NCBI GenBank assembly: GCA_016704305.1 | Contig: JADJAL010000031.1 | Coordinates: 1-64,000, forward strand | Direction of reading: 5' to 3' | Source of the DNA: Haliea sp. | GTDB taxonomy: Bacteria; Pseudomonadota; Gammaproteobacteria; Pseudomonadales; Halieaceae | Length of the DNA: 64,000 nucleotides | Part shown: positions 36,806 to 45,857 of the stretch, piece after piece | Numbering within the stretch: position 1 is the stretch's first letter | Layout of the letters: each line of letters starts with the position of its first letter | The notes under the pieces: generated by a model | The model's database searches: none | Told to the model about the DNA's origin: nothing | The model's input: the letters and a program-made list of their open reading frames with translations, nothing else | Translations under genes and position numbers: made by a program

Positions 36806-37957
36806 CTAGTCCAAAAACCGCTCTTCACAAGGCCCCGGGTTGACCGGATTGCAGCGCGCGACGCGACCACCCGGCAGCGTCACCTGATACTCGCTGAAGT
36901 CCGGATTGGGTACCGGATAATCGGTGCTGATGAAATGCGCGCCGCTGGCCAGCGCCGCGTCGCGTTGGGTGGTGTCGTTAGTGCGCGCCTGCACCGTGTC
37001 GGCATCGGCGCGGGTTCTCACCATGTAACCCTGCTCAACCAGTGACGCAATATCGCCGGGGTCGGACAGCGGGTCGTTGCGCTTCATGAACGCGGCTTCG
37101 GGCGTGCCAGCGGGTGAATCGGTGAACAGCACGCGGCCTTCCAGCGAGGCATGCCCGGCGATATACAGTTCGCGCGGCTCGCCGCCATTGTCGAGCGCAA
37201 ACATGATTTTGCCGCGCGCCTGCGACAAGCGCGGCCAGCCCCGGGTCAGCACTGCCAGCTCCAGCGTCACCTCGTCGCCGCGCACGTCGTCGGGCACCAG
37301 CAGTTGCTCGCGCGGAAAAACACTGCGAATTTCCGCATCGATGCGATTCAGCGCATCCAGGCCGAACGGCAGGGGGGTGACGAAGCCCAGGCTGAGCGGG
37401 TCGGGAATCGCCTCGTCCTTGGCTTCCACCAGCACCATGATGGGCAGATGGCCGGGATGGTCATCCGACCAGGTCCTGATCTGCGTAAGACAGCTGACAA
37501 AGGTATAGCAGGTCGTTTCGAAATCGATTTCCTGCACGTGCAATACTTTCAAGCCCGGCTCGTCCAGCTCGGCAATACCCGACGCGGCGGGTTCGCCAAA
37601 CAGCGTTCTGGCCGCGCGATTGGCGTAGAGCTTCCCCTGCGGATCATCGAAAACATCGAGCTCGATCTGGCGAATGCCCTGTGCGTCGAACTGTTCCTGT
37701 AGCGGAACGTGCGTGTAATCCAGTGTCGGCGCCACGTCCGGGATGAAAGCCAGTAGCAGGTCGAACAGGTCCTGCTGTGCGCGAACGTGGTAGCTGTTGT
37801 GGCTGCCGAGGTATTGCACCTGGTTCATCTGGATATCGTCGCCGAGGACGAGCGGGGACGAATCGGACGAGTCATTGCACCCCATTAGTAGCGATGCCAG
37901 CACGGCGGAGGTCAGTGCGAAAACCGCAGCGCGGCCTGTGAGTATCAGGTGGGACAT
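36806..37957 (-). CDS. PI-PLC-like (Ca2+-dependent phosphoinositide phospholipase C1 type) lipoprotein
   Basis: 383 residues. Lipoprotein signal with LLMGC lipobox (Cys about residue 27), so membrane-anchored on the periplasmic side or outside. TIM-barrel PLC signatures: NQVQYLGSHNSYH (first catalytic His), QGIRQIELDVFDDPQG (acidic metal ligands), LKVLHVQEIDFETTCYTF (second His), then the late ISTDYPVPNPDFSEY characteristic of the bacterial PLC-C1-like family. It probably cleaves a phosphodiester lipid headgroup; the bacterial substrate is unknown. Start ATG 37957. Confidence 0.8.
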   Translation of the reverse strand: MSHLILTGRAAVFALTSAVLASLLMGCNDSSDSSPLVLGDDIQMNQVQYLGSHNSYHVRAQQDLFDLLLAFIPDVAPTLDYTHVPLQEQFDAQGIRQIELDVFDDPQGKLYANRAARTLFGEPAASGIAELDEPGLKVLHVQEIDFETTCYTFVSCLTQIRTWSDDHPGHLPIMVLVEAKDEAIPDPLSLGFVTPLPFGLDALNRIDAEIRSVFPREQLLVPDDVRGDEVTLELAVLTRGWPRLSQARGKIMFALDNGGEPRELYIAGHASLEGRVLFTDSPAGTPEAAFMKRNDPLSDPGDIASLVEQGYMVRTRADADTVQARTNDTTQRDAALASGAHFISTDYPVPNPDFSEYQVTLPGGRVARCNPVNPGPCEERFLD

Positions 37958-38112
37958 GGCGTGCGCCTTATATTATTGGTTTTGTGCGGCAGGATGACCG
38001 AGGATGCAGCGTCGATCAATGGGCGCGGTGCGGACAAATTACGCTACAATCCCGTGGCATCTGAACACCATCCCAACCGCAGCACCGTTCAACAACGCAG
38101 GAGTAGCTCACA

Positions 38113-38709
38113 ATGCAACAACTTCTCAGCTTACGCCGTTTGGTACTGACCGTAATTCTGCTCGCAGCCTGTGGCGTGGCCAGGGCTGACTGGGAACTCG
38201 ACACCACCAGCTCGACCATCAACTTTGTGTCCGTCAAGAATGACAGCGTGGGCGAAGTGCACAGCTTCGCTTCACTGGTGGGCTTCGTCGGAGCCGAGGG
38301 CAACGCGCAGCTCAGCGTCAATCTTGAAAGCGTGCAGACGCTGATCGAAATCCGCGATCAACGCATGCGCGAAATGTTGTTTGAAACGGCGAAGTTTCCC
38401 GTCGCCACGGTAACGGCACAGCTGGACCCGAGCGTGCTGGCGATGGCTGCCGAGGGCGGAATCGTGACAACGGAGCTGCCGATTACCCTGTCGCTGCACG
38501 GAAAGGAAAAAACACTGACCGTGGCGCTGGTGATTGTCGGTGAAGGTGGTGATCGCCTGGCGGTATTCAGTGCCGCCCCGATCGTGATCAACGCCGCGGA
38601 TTTTGACCTCGCGGGCGGTGTGGCAGCGCTGCAAAAGGTGGCCGGACTGCAGGCCATCAGCACGGCCGTTCCGGTCACGCTGCAGCTGCAATTCGTGAAG
38701 GTCAAGTAA
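38113..38709 (+). CDS. YceI-family periplasmic protein
   Basis: 198 residues. Signal peptide MQQLLSLRRLVLTVILLAACGVARA followed by DWELDTTSSTINFVSVKNDSVGEVHSF, a lipocalin-like YceI barrel that binds isoprenoid lipids in characterised members. Conserved ETAKFPVATVTA and the LHGKEKTLTVAL strand are present. AACG at the signal C-region might look like a lipobox (LLAACG), so lipid anchoring is possible, but cleavage at ARA-DW fits better. Divergent from the PLC-like gene; convergent with the cytochrome gene. Confidence 0.88.
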   Translation: MQQLLSLRRLVLTVILLAACGVARADWELDTTSSTINFVSVKNDSVGEVHSFASLVGFVGAEGNAQLSVNLESVQTLIEIRDQRMREMLFETAKFPVATVTAQLDPSVLAMAAEGGIVTTELPITLSLHGKEKTLTVALVIVGEGGDRLAVFSAAPIVINAADFDLAGGVAALQKVAGLQAISTAVPVTLQLQFVKVK

Positions 38710-38788
38710 GCGCCACCACAAACGCTCTCCGCGCGCGCCGCCGCCTGTTTGCGCCCGGCGCGTCGATACGCCAACCTGCGCGGAGTCC

Positions 38789-41050
38789 TCAGGGGCTCCC
38801 GCCAGAAAGACTCTGGTACAACTGCTGGTACGCGCGGTTGCCCGGGGCGATCTGCGTCAGCGTCCTGGCATAGTTGCGCGCATTCTCACGCTGGCCCAGT
38901 TCCGCGCTGTAATTCGCCAGCGCCAGCAGGATATCCTCGCTCTGCGGCGCGCTGCGCAGCACTGACTCCAGCTGCACGATAGCTTCCGCTGGCTGCCCGA
39001 GGTCGTGCAGCGCAATGCCGTACACAAAGCGATGGCGCGTTCCTTCGGTTTCCAACTCCGCGGCCTGCTTCAGGTACTTGAGCGCAGCTTCGCGCTGCCC
39101 GCTGCGTGTCTCCAGCAAGCCCAGCGCATGCAATGTATTGCCGTTGTCGGGGGCGACAGCCAGCGCTTCCAGCAGGACTGTGCGCGCCTCCTCGTCCCTG
39201 CCCTGGCCGCGCAACAGGTCGGCCAGGTTCAGGTGCGCGGGGATGAGTTGGCGATTGAGGTACAGGGCCTCCCGGTACGCCGCCTCAGCGGCTTTCGTAT
39301 CCCCGCGGTTAGCGAGGAAAATACCCAGTTGCAGCTGGACGCCGGGCATATCGGCATGCTGCTGCAGGATGCCCGCATACTCGTCAAATAATTTGCGCAG
39401 TTTTGCGGACTGCTCGGGCGGCACCTGTTCCAGCGGCACGCCGGCCAGCGACTCCGCCACCGCCATCCGCACCGACGTGATCGGATCGTCCATCAAATAG
39501 TCCAGCAACTGCAGGCGCTGTTCCAGCGGCATGAACTCCAGCGCGCGCACGGTGCTGGCGCGCAGCAGTGGATCGTCGTCATACAGTATCTGGGCCGCGG
39601 TTTGCAGCACGGCCTGGCCTCCGGCTGTGCCCAAGGCCTCCATTGCGGTGGCGCGCCAGATCGGAGCGGCGTTGGTATCGCTGGCGATCTGTACGAGTTG
39701 CGGCACCACGCGCTGGTCACCCTGGGTCATGCGCTGGAACGCGCGCGCGGGGTGGTTGCTGGTATCGCGGAACTGCACGCCCCATCGGTTCAGCGCCGCC
39801 AGCGCCCACGGCGCGTCTTTGTCCGTGTGACACATGTTGCAGGCGTTGGGGGTGCCCATGACCATGCTCAGGTCGGGACGCGGAATGCGCATGCTGTGAT
39901 CGCGCCGCGCATCGACGCCCATGTAGGTCGTCTCCGGCATATGACAGTTGGCGCACAGGGCACCGGCAGAGCCCGCCTCGTGATGATGGTGTTGCGCGGT
40001 GTCATAGCGCGTCGGCACGTGGCACTGCGCGCACACGCCGTTGTCGGGTGCGCGCAGTTGCAGGCTGTGCGGTTCGTGGCAGTTACTGCACACCACGCCC
40101 GCCTGGTGCATCTTGCTCTGCACGAATGAGCCGTAGACATAATTCTCATCGCGCACCTGGCCGTCGTGGTAGTACAGCGGCCATTGCGGCATCGCGAGGC
40201 GGTGCGTATCGAGCAGCGCCGCGCCGTAGTGGTAATCGCCCAGCGTACCGCGGCGCGAGTGGCAACGGCCGCAAGTATCGATCTGTGCATTGGATTCAAG
40301 GGGTGTCGTGCGCTTCGCGATGTGCGCACCCTCAGCCAGCGCCCACTCACCACGTTGCGTTAACGCTGTGGGAAAACCGCCGTTCTTCGCGTCGCTGAGT
40401 TTATTCGCCTGCGCCAGCGCTGCATGCTCCTCGCCCGGACCATGGCAGGCCTCGCAGCCGACATCCAGTTCCGCGAACTTGGTATCGAACGAGCGCGTGG
40501 CGGCGGTGTAATTTTTCTTGAGGTCGGTGCTGTGGCATTCCGCGCAGCTGGTGTTCCAGTTCTGGTAACTGCCGGTCCAGTGCAGTGGATCCTTGTAATC
40601 GATCTTCTCGTCCGGATACAGGTGATACCAGCGCTGTCCGCCCTCGGCGGCGGGACGGGAATCCCATGCAATGCTCAGCGCCTGCAAGCGTCCGCGCGAC
40701 AGCGGCAGCAGGTACTGTTGGAGAGGATGAACGCCGAAGACATAAGCGACTTCAAAATCCTGCATCTTGCCGTCTTCGCCGTCGGTGTTGACCATGAACT
40801 TGTCACCCTTGCGGAAGAAACGCGTGGTGATGCCGTTGTAGGTGAAACTGGCGTCATCGAAGTTGCCGAGTACGGATTCCGGGGTGGGCAGTTGCATCGC
40901 GAGATCGTGATGCGAGCCCTGCCACAGCGCATGTTCTTCGGCGTGGCAGCCCTTGCACGACTCCGACCCGGTAAATGCATTCACTCCAGCGCCGTACAGC
41001 AACATCGCGCACAGAAGCAGTCTTCGCAGCATGTCTTGGGTACCTGTCAT
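38789..41050 (-). CDS. Octaheme c-type cytochrome with HEAT-like and TPR repeats
   Basis: About 753 residues. Signal peptide (MLRRLLLCAMLLYGAGVNA) so periplasmic. Eight CXXCH haem sites in order: CKGCH, CAECH, CEACH, CGRCH, CSNCH, CAQCH, CANCH, CNMCH, all in the first 400 residues and resembling cytochrome c554-type modules. A HEAT-like stretch (APIWRATAMEALG, DPLLRASTVRALEF, DPITSVRMAVAESLA) and then TPRs (NRGDTKAAEAAYREALYLN, GRDEEARTVLLEALAVAP, GQREAALKYLKQAAEL) follow. Probably an electron-transfer protein or nitrite/hydroxylamine-type reductase relative; no catalytic haem site is evident. ATG 41050 chosen; ATG 41032 would start directly at the signal peptide. Confidence 0.85.
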   Translation of the reverse strand: MTGTQDMLRRLLLCAMLLYGAGVNAFTGSESCKGCHAEEHALWQGSHHDLAMQLPTPESVLGNFDDASFTYNGITTRFFRKGDKFMVNTDGEDGKMQDFEVAYVFGVHPLQQYLLPLSRGRLQALSIAWDSRPAAEGGQRWYHLYPDEKIDYKDPLHWTGSYQNWNTSCAECHSTDLKKNYTAATRSFDTKFAELDVGCEACHGPGEEHAALAQANKLSDAKNGGFPTALTQRGEWALAEGAHIAKRTTPLESNAQIDTCGRCHSRRGTLGDYHYGAALLDTHRLAMPQWPLYYHDGQVRDENYVYGSFVQSKMHQAGVVCSNCHEPHSLQLRAPDNGVCAQCHVPTRYDTAQHHHHEAGSAGALCANCHMPETTYMGVDARRDHSMRIPRPDLSMVMGTPNACNMCHTDKDAPWALAALNRWGVQFRDTSNHPARAFQRMTQGDQRVVPQLVQIASDTNAAPIWRATAMEALGTAGGQAVLQTAAQILYDDDPLLRASTVRALEFMPLEQRLQLLDYLMDDPITSVRMAVAESLAGVPLEQVPPEQSAKLRKLFDEYAGILQQHADMPGVQLQLGIFLANRGDTKAAEAAYREALYLNRQLIPAHLNLADLLRGQGRDEEARTVLLEALAVAPDNGNTLHALGLLETRSGQREAALKYLKQAAELETEGTRHRFVYGIALHDLGQPAEAIVQLESVLRSAPQSEDILLALANYSAELGQRENARNYARTLTQIAPGNRAYQQLYQSLSGGSP

Positions 41051-41180
41051 TGTGAGAGGGCACACATTAGCAGCCGCGCCACAGTATGGACAGTATTCGG
41101 CACGCTACCTATGATGGACTTCGGTTGCGACAACGCTGGTCGCATGCGTCGCGATCAAGGGCATAAGGGGCGGACGGGTA

Positions 41181-41891
41181 ATGAAACTTGGCATACTGAA
41201 AACCGACACGGTGCGACCCGAGTGGGTGCCAACCTACGGCGAGTATCCGGACATGTTCATGGCGCTGCTGCGCCAGGCCGACCCCACGCTGGAGTTCGCC
41301 GTCTACGACGTGGAGCACGAGCAATACCCGGCGGATATCGACGAGGTCGACGCCTACCTGATCACCGGCAGCAAATCCGGCGTGTACGAGGACAAGCCGT
41401 GGATCAAGAAACTGATGGCCTTCGTGCGCGAACTGCACCAGCGGCGCAAGAAACTGATCGGCATTTGCTTCGGCCACCAGGTCGTGGCGCAGGCACTGGG
41501 CGGCCGCGTCGAGAAATCGCCCAAGGGTTGGGGCGTGGGCCTGCATACCCATCGCTTCCACACCGCGCCCGACTGGCACGATCAGGATGATCTGGAGCTG
41601 GATATCCTGGTCAGCCACCAGGACCAGGTGCTGGAGCTGGCCGATGACATGCAGGTGCTGGCCGGCAGCGAATTTTGCGAGAACGCGGTCTGCCAGGTGG
41701 GCGATCACATCCTGACGTTCCAGGGCCACCCGGAGTTTGTACCTGGCTACGCCAACGAGATCATGGTGCTGCGCCGGGATCTACTCGGTGAAGAGGTCTA
41801 CGCCAAGGGTATGACGTCGATCAGCGGGACGCACCAGGGTGTGCGGGTGGCGCGCTGGATACTCAACTTCCTGCGTGATGGCGGGGCGTGA
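41181..41891 (+). CDS. Class I glutamine amidotransferase-like protein
   Basis: 236 residues. Triad residues visible: nucleophile elbow GICFGHQVVAQALGG (Cys, around residue 96) and GHPEFVP (His and Glu). Resembles the stand-alone GATase1 group annotated as GMP-synthase-like or gamma-glutamyl hydrolases of polyamine catabolism. The N-terminus KLGILKTDTVRPEWVPTYGEYPDMFMALL is shared with that group. The substrate is not evident from the neighbours. ATG 41181 (SD weak: GGGGCGGACGGGTAATG). Confidence 0.85.
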   Translation: MKLGILKTDTVRPEWVPTYGEYPDMFMALLRQADPTLEFAVYDVEHEQYPADIDEVDAYLITGSKSGVYEDKPWIKKLMAFVRELHQRRKKLIGICFGHQVVAQALGGRVEKSPKGWGVGLHTHRFHTAPDWHDQDDLELDILVSHQDQVLELADDMQVLAGSEFCENAVCQVGDHILTFQGHPEFVPGYANEIMVLRRDLLGEEVYAKGMTSISGTHQGVRVARWILNFLRDGGA

Positions 41892-42016
41892 ACCTGGGAG
41901 GATCGCGTTCAGGAATCCAGCTCAATACTACATCGGGATGCCCTATCAGTAGAAATGAGTGAGCTACGGCTTTAGATACTCCCCAAGCTTGTATTTTGCC
42001 TACAGGGAATTCGAAG

Positions 42017-42865
42017 ATGGGAGCGTTGTACGACACGATCGGGAAAGAGTATTCGGTTGGAAGGCGAACCGACCCAAAAATCGCCGCACATATTTCTCGA
42101 TTCCTGGCGGGAGCTGCATCCATTTTGAATATCGGAGCCGGCACTGGCTCATACGAAACTGGCGATGCCAATTTAATTGCGGTTGAGCCTTCAAGGATGA
42201 TGATAAATCAACGCTCCTCAGGTGCTTACCCTGTAGCACAGGCCTCTGCTGAATCTCTGCCTTTTAAGGATGGGGCGTTCACTCACTCGATGACAGTATT
42301 GTCAATGCATCATTGGAGTAACCGAACAGAAGCTTTTAAAGAGATTAAGCGTGTAACAACGCAAAGATTTGTCGCGGTAACTTGGAACCCTGCTTCAAAA
42401 CCCTATTGGCTAAGTGCTGACTATTTTCCTGAAATCCATCATGTGGACCAAGCAATATTCCCATCGCTACAAGAGCTGACGATAGCTTTTCCTGGCATGA
42501 AATTTCACTCACTCCCGATACCCTCAGATTGTATTGATGGCTTCACAGCAGCATATTGGGCCAAGCCACAGGCGTATCTCGACCCAATTGCGAGACAGTC
42601 GATGTCCACATTTACGAAAATTGGAAATGTTGAATCCGGCTTGTCCAAACTGGAAAGTGATTTGAAATCAGGCATCTGGGAAAACAGATACGCGGAAGTT
42701 ACAGGGCTGATGGAGTTGGATGTTGGCTATAAAGTGGCTGTTTGGGATGCGCCGAACGTTGTTTTGAAACTGCGCGATGAATCCACGCCAGGCTGCGCAA
42801 AGACACCCTGGCCTGGCGCCACTACCGGAGCCTCCACCCGAAGCCCCTGCGCCGCAGGCCCGTGA
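42017..42865 (+). CDS. Low-GC SAM-dependent methyltransferase
   Basis: About 282 residues. MGALYDTIGKEYSVGRRTDPKIAAHI, then SAM motif ILNIGAGTGSYE, VAVEPS-like IAVEPSRMM, PFKDGAFTHSMTVLSMHHWSN, which is a ubiE/Methyltransf_11 pattern. Start ATG 42017 preferred over the TTG at 41996, with AGGGAA upstream. G+C is lower than its neighbours: 30/60 in 42241-42300 and 23/60 in 42301-42360 versus 36/60 in 41701-41760, suggesting transfer. The last 25 or so residues (after LKLRDE) look unlike a methyltransferase and overlap the end of the convergent gene by 44 bases, so the true end may be earlier. Confidence 0.75.
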   Translation: MGALYDTIGKEYSVGRRTDPKIAAHISRFLAGAASILNIGAGTGSYETGDANLIAVEPSRMMINQRSSGAYPVAQASAESLPFKDGAFTHSMTVLSMHHWSNRTEAFKEIKRVTTQRFVAVTWNPASKPYWLSADYFPEIHHVDQAIFPSLQELTIAFPGMKFHSLPIPSDCIDGFTAAYWAKPQAYLDPIARQSMSTFTKIGNVESGLSKLESDLKSGIWENRYAEVTGLMELDVGYKVAVWDAPNVVLKLRDESTPGCAKTPWPGATTGASTRSPCAAGP

Positions 42866-43493
42866 TCGTGAGAAGGCCGATTGCGAAAAGCGCAGCTGTA
42901 TTCGGTTCAGGTACCTGATAGAACCAACCGCCAGCGGAGTTGGTGCCAATATTTTTCCAGTCGCTCCTGTTCAGGCTGGCCTTGTCATTGCGAATCGTTC
43001 CCTGGGTGGCGAGTATGACCGCTTCGTCGTAGTCGATCATTCTGCCATTCACATACTTGAATCCATAATCGGTGGACAGCGCGCCATTGGTATAGCGCTG
43101 TCCCTGCATAAAAAATGCAGTACTCCGCCAGCCATCTTCGAAGAAGGCGGGTGCCCACGTTGAATAGGCTTTCTCGACGGAGATATCCGCTATCGGAGCG
43201 CCTATGTAGTGTGTGAACAGGGCCTGCATGTCGCTCTCGGAAGCCCAGCGCCAGTCGGCCATGTCATACCCGTTGAGTTGCCCGCTGCGGCAAACACCTG
43301 CCGGGCACACCTGGTTCATGTCATTCCAGGAGAGAGTGCGGAAGAGATCGACCTGCGCCCAGGTCTGCCCGTTCACCAGCACCACATCTGTAATCGGAAT
43401 GGCTGTGGCGTTGGCGAGGGGCCACATAGCCACCACAAGTGCAATGGCGATGCTGCGGAAATTGCATGATGTCGAGAGGCGGAAGCAGTACAT
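42822..43493 (-). CDS. PEP-CTERM-sorted exported protein
   Basis: 223 residues. N-terminal signal peptide (SIAIALVVAMWPLANATA), an uncharacterised middle with VLVNGQTWAQVDLFRTLSWNDMNQVCP and WRWASESDMQALFTHY, and a C-terminal sorting tail VPEPNTAALFAIGLLTITGLRRRGFG: PEP motif, TM helix, Arg cluster. Such tails are processed by exosortase in EPS-producing bacteria. No exosortase gene is in the window, so it must be elsewhere. The Trp-rich repeats recall other predicted extracellular PEP-CTERM proteins of marine gammaproteobacteria. Start ATG at 43493. Confidence 0.8.
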   Translation of the reverse strand: MYCFRLSTSCNFRSIAIALVVAMWPLANATAIPITDVVLVNGQTWAQVDLFRTLSWNDMNQVCPAGVCRSGQLNGYDMADWRWASESDMQALFTHYIGAPIADISVEKAYSTWAPAFFEDGWRSTAFFMQGQRYTNGALSTDYGFKYVNGRMIDYDEAVILATQGTIRNDKASLNRSDWKNIGTNSAGGWFYQVPEPNTAALFAIGLLTITGLRRRGFGWRLR

Positions 43494-43616
43494 TGCGCAG
43501 AACTCCTTGTTTCTTATTGTGGCAGTCGTGCAGTTGCCAGTGGTTGGCAGGGTTTCAGTGAGTCGAATGAAGCCGTACGCGGGGCTCCTTGAGTATAGAC
43601 GGTATTGGAGTGTGTA

Positions 43617-44057
43617 TTACCAGCTCCCGGTATTCGCCATCGACACCCACGGTTCCTGCGGCGCCAATGCATCACCGGCCTGCAGCAGCTCGATGGAGAT
43701 GCCATCCGGCGAGCGCACGAAGGCCATGTGCCCGTCGCGCGGAGGTCGGTTGATCACCACGCCCTTGTCCAGCAGGCGCTGGCAGGTGGCGTAGATGTCG
43801 TCCACGCGGTAGGCGAGATGGCCGAAGTTGCGGCCGCCGGTGTACTCCTCGGTGTCCCAGTTCCAGGTGATTTCCACCAGCGGGCTGTGGCCCAGTTTCG
43901 CACTTTCCACATCGTCGGGCGCGGCGAGAAACACCAGCGTGAAGCGCCCCGCCTCGCTGGCATGGCGCCGCACTTCCACCAGGCCGAGCTTGTCGCAGTA
44001 AAAATCCAGCGATTCTTCCAGATTGCGCGCACGCACCATCGTGTGGAGGTATTTCAT
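43617..44057 (-). CDS. Glyoxalase/VOC-family lactoylglutathione lyase-like protein
   Basis: 146 residues. MKYLHTMVRARNLEESLDFYCDKLGLVEVRR, FTLVFLAA, LVEITWNWDTEEYTGGRNFGHLAYRVDDIYATCQRL and MAFVRSPDGISIELLQ are the glyoxalase I pattern, with His, Glu, His and Glu metal ligands all present. Probably detoxifies a 2-oxoaldehyde-glutathione adduct or acts on a related hemithioacetal; other VOC functions are possible. Its ATG overlaps the stop of the upstream FAD enzyme by four bases, so the two are one operon. Confidence 0.85.
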   Translation of the reverse strand: MKYLHTMVRARNLEESLDFYCDKLGLVEVRRHASEAGRFTLVFLAAPDDVESAKLGHSPLVEITWNWDTEEYTGGRNFGHLAYRVDDIYATCQRLLDKGVVINRPPRDGHMAFVRSPDGISIELLQAGDALAPQEPWVSMANTGSW

Positions 44058-45547
44058 TTGCGTTGCCTCGCTGCTGCCTGTTTGCCGGCCATGCGCCCGG
44101 AATAGCTTGCGTCACCCACTGACATGCCACTGCTGTAGCCCTCGGCGCGGCGCACCACGCCACAGGCGGTGCGTCCGGCGGCGTACAGGCCGGGAATCAC
44201 TTGCCGCTGCGGGTCCACCACCTCGCCGGTGGGCAGTGTGTCGAGGCCGCCCAGCGTGAAGTACGGCAGGAAAGTGCCGCGTCCGGGAGTGATGTCGAGC
44301 GCGACCAGTGGCGGCTGCAGCGGCTGCAGCCATTCGGCGGCCTTGTGGCACTGCGTGTCCTCGCCGTTCAGGCAGTCCTCGTTGTACAGCGCGATGGTCT
44401 GCTGCAGCGTGCCGGTGCGCAGGCCCAATTCTTCTTCCAGCTCCGCGACACTGTCACCCGTGCCGGCGACTGCGGCGCCCATGTAGCTGGTACGTTCGTA
44501 GTCGCCGTACTGGTCCACCGTCAGGATGAAGTAGATGCGCTGTGATTGCTGGCGCAACACGAATGCGCCGAGGCGGCCATGGTACACGTCCTCGTTGATG
44601 AAGCGCTGGCCCTGGTCATTCACCACGATGCCATACGTCATGCTGGCGGGCGGGTAGTACGGAATAGTGATAAAGCCCTCGTGCATGTTGATCGCGGCGC
44701 CGCCCACCGCCATGCCCATCAGGATGCCGGTGCCGGTGTCGCCGGGGTTGCCGATGGGCGTGTTGCCGGCGGTCAGCATGGGCGCGTACTTGCGGATCAT
44801 CTCCTCGTTCATCACGAAGCCGCCCGCGCACAGGATGACGCCCTGGCGGGTGCGCACATTGAGTTCCTGCTGGTCCTTGCGCACCACCAGCCCCACGACC
44901 TCGTCGTCCTCATTCACGATCAGCGTCAGCGCACGCGTCTCGTATTCGACGGTGATCGCGTCGCGCTTCTCGACGTTCTCGGTGACTATCTTCATGAACA
45001 GGGGGCCGCCGTTGTCGCCTTCCACGTACAAATTGTGCCCGCGCGGACAGGGTTTGGCCTGCTGGGCGAACGGATAGGCTTTCTCGCTCCCGGTGTACAG
45101 CAGGCCGTCATCCGTCAGGCACATGATGGCACGCTCCTTGTGGAAGCTGTCCTTGAACGGCACGCCGATGTCGACTAGCCACTGGAAGTGGTCCTTGCTG
45201 TTCTCGCAGTAGTTGCGAATCTTGGCCTCGTCCGCCTGCGGCCCGGCGCACATCATCATGTAGGTGAACATATCCTCGGTGCTGTCCTCAAACCCGCAGG
45301 CCTGCTGCACGCGCGTGCCGCCGTTGCCGCCCATGTAGATTTCTGCGCTGGACATCGCGGTGGAGCCGCCGGAAGCGCTCGCCACCTCGAAAATGATGAC
45401 GCTGGAGCCCGCGTCCGCCGCCTCGATGGCGGCACAGCCGCCAGCGCCACCGAAACCAACGATGGCGACATCGGTTTCCCGGTCCCAGTGCGCCACGTCG
45501 CGAATCTTGCGCGCTCGGGAGGGATTGGTTTTTGCGGTGTCGGACAT
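44054..45547 (-). CDS. FAD-dependent fumarate-reductase/ketosteroid-dehydrogenase-type oxidoreductase
   Basis: 497 residues. N-terminal dinucleotide fold DVAIVGFGGAGGCAAIEAADAGSSVIIFE, then SGGSTAMSSAEIYMGGNGG, central GVILCAGGFVMNEEMIRKYAP and the end LGGLDTLPTGEVVDPQRQVIPGLYAAGRTACGVVRRAEGYSSGMSVGDA, the flavoprotein-subunit pattern of the FrdA/3-ketosteroid dehydrogenase superfamily. The substrate cannot be told; steroid or enoate reduction/oxidation is possible. Coupled to the glyoxalase gene. No signal peptide, so cytosolic. Confidence 0.85.
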   Translation of the reverse strand: MSDTAKTNPSRARKIRDVAHWDRETDVAIVGFGGAGGCAAIEAADAGSSVIIFEVASASGGSTAMSSAEIYMGGNGGTRVQQACGFEDSTEDMFTYMMMCAGPQADEAKIRNYCENSKDHFQWLVDIGVPFKDSFHKERAIMCLTDDGLLYTGSEKAYPFAQQAKPCPRGHNLYVEGDNGGPLFMKIVTENVEKRDAITVEYETRALTLIVNEDDEVVGLVVRKDQQELNVRTRQGVILCAGGFVMNEEMIRKYAPMLTAGNTPIGNPGDTGTGILMGMAVGGAAINMHEGFITIPYYPPASMTYGIVVNDQGQRFINEDVYHGRLGAFVLRQQSQRIYFILTVDQYGDYERTSYMGAAVAGTGDSVAELEEELGLRTGTLQQTIALYNEDCLNGEDTQCHKAAEWLQPLQPPLVALDITPGRGTFLPYFTLGGLDTLPTGEVVDPQRQVIPGLYAAGRTACGVVRRAEGYSSGMSVGDASYSGRMAGKQAAARQRK

Positions 45548-45857
45548 TACTGCATACCTCGTTGTGCGGGGCGCGCATGGTTGCGCTGGTGATGATCAGG
45601 TCAAGGACAGGGGATTAAAGCGTTTTCGTGCCGGGCTGACAACCGCGCCCGGAGCCGCCGGGTTAACAATTTGTACGTGGTATGGCTTTCTTGGCCAACT
45701 CGTTCCGGAGTTTGGGGGCAGAGTAAAAACCGCGCGACGGAAGTTCATCGCGGAGAGCCTCTTTCTGCGGTTTTTACTCTGACCCCAAACTCATGCGCTG
45801 GCATTGGACTGCTGCTGGAGTACAATCCCCGGCTTTTGCCAAAGGTAGTAAACCCCC
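45548..45857. other. Intergenic interval upstream of rdgC
   Basis: 310 bases between the divergent FAD-enzyme gene and rdgC. It contains one large inverted repeat (listed separately). Both genes' promoters must lie here; I see no convincing -35/-10 pair and no open frame. Confidence 0.6.
45708..45792. repeat. REP/MITE-like palindrome with 26-bp arms
   Basis: Arms 45708-45733 (GAGTTTGGGGGCAGAGTAAA...) and 45767-45792, differing at one position, loop 33 bases. The outer sequence TTTGGGGTCAGAGTAAAA is one I recall as a dispersed palindrome in environmental gammaproteobacteria near REP-type transposases; that memory needs checking. No transposase is adjacent. Confidence 0.7.

Noticed and set aside
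45708..45792. Complete insertion sequence
   Set aside because: Only 85 bases, no transposase open frame and no visible target duplication; kept as a palindromic repeat.
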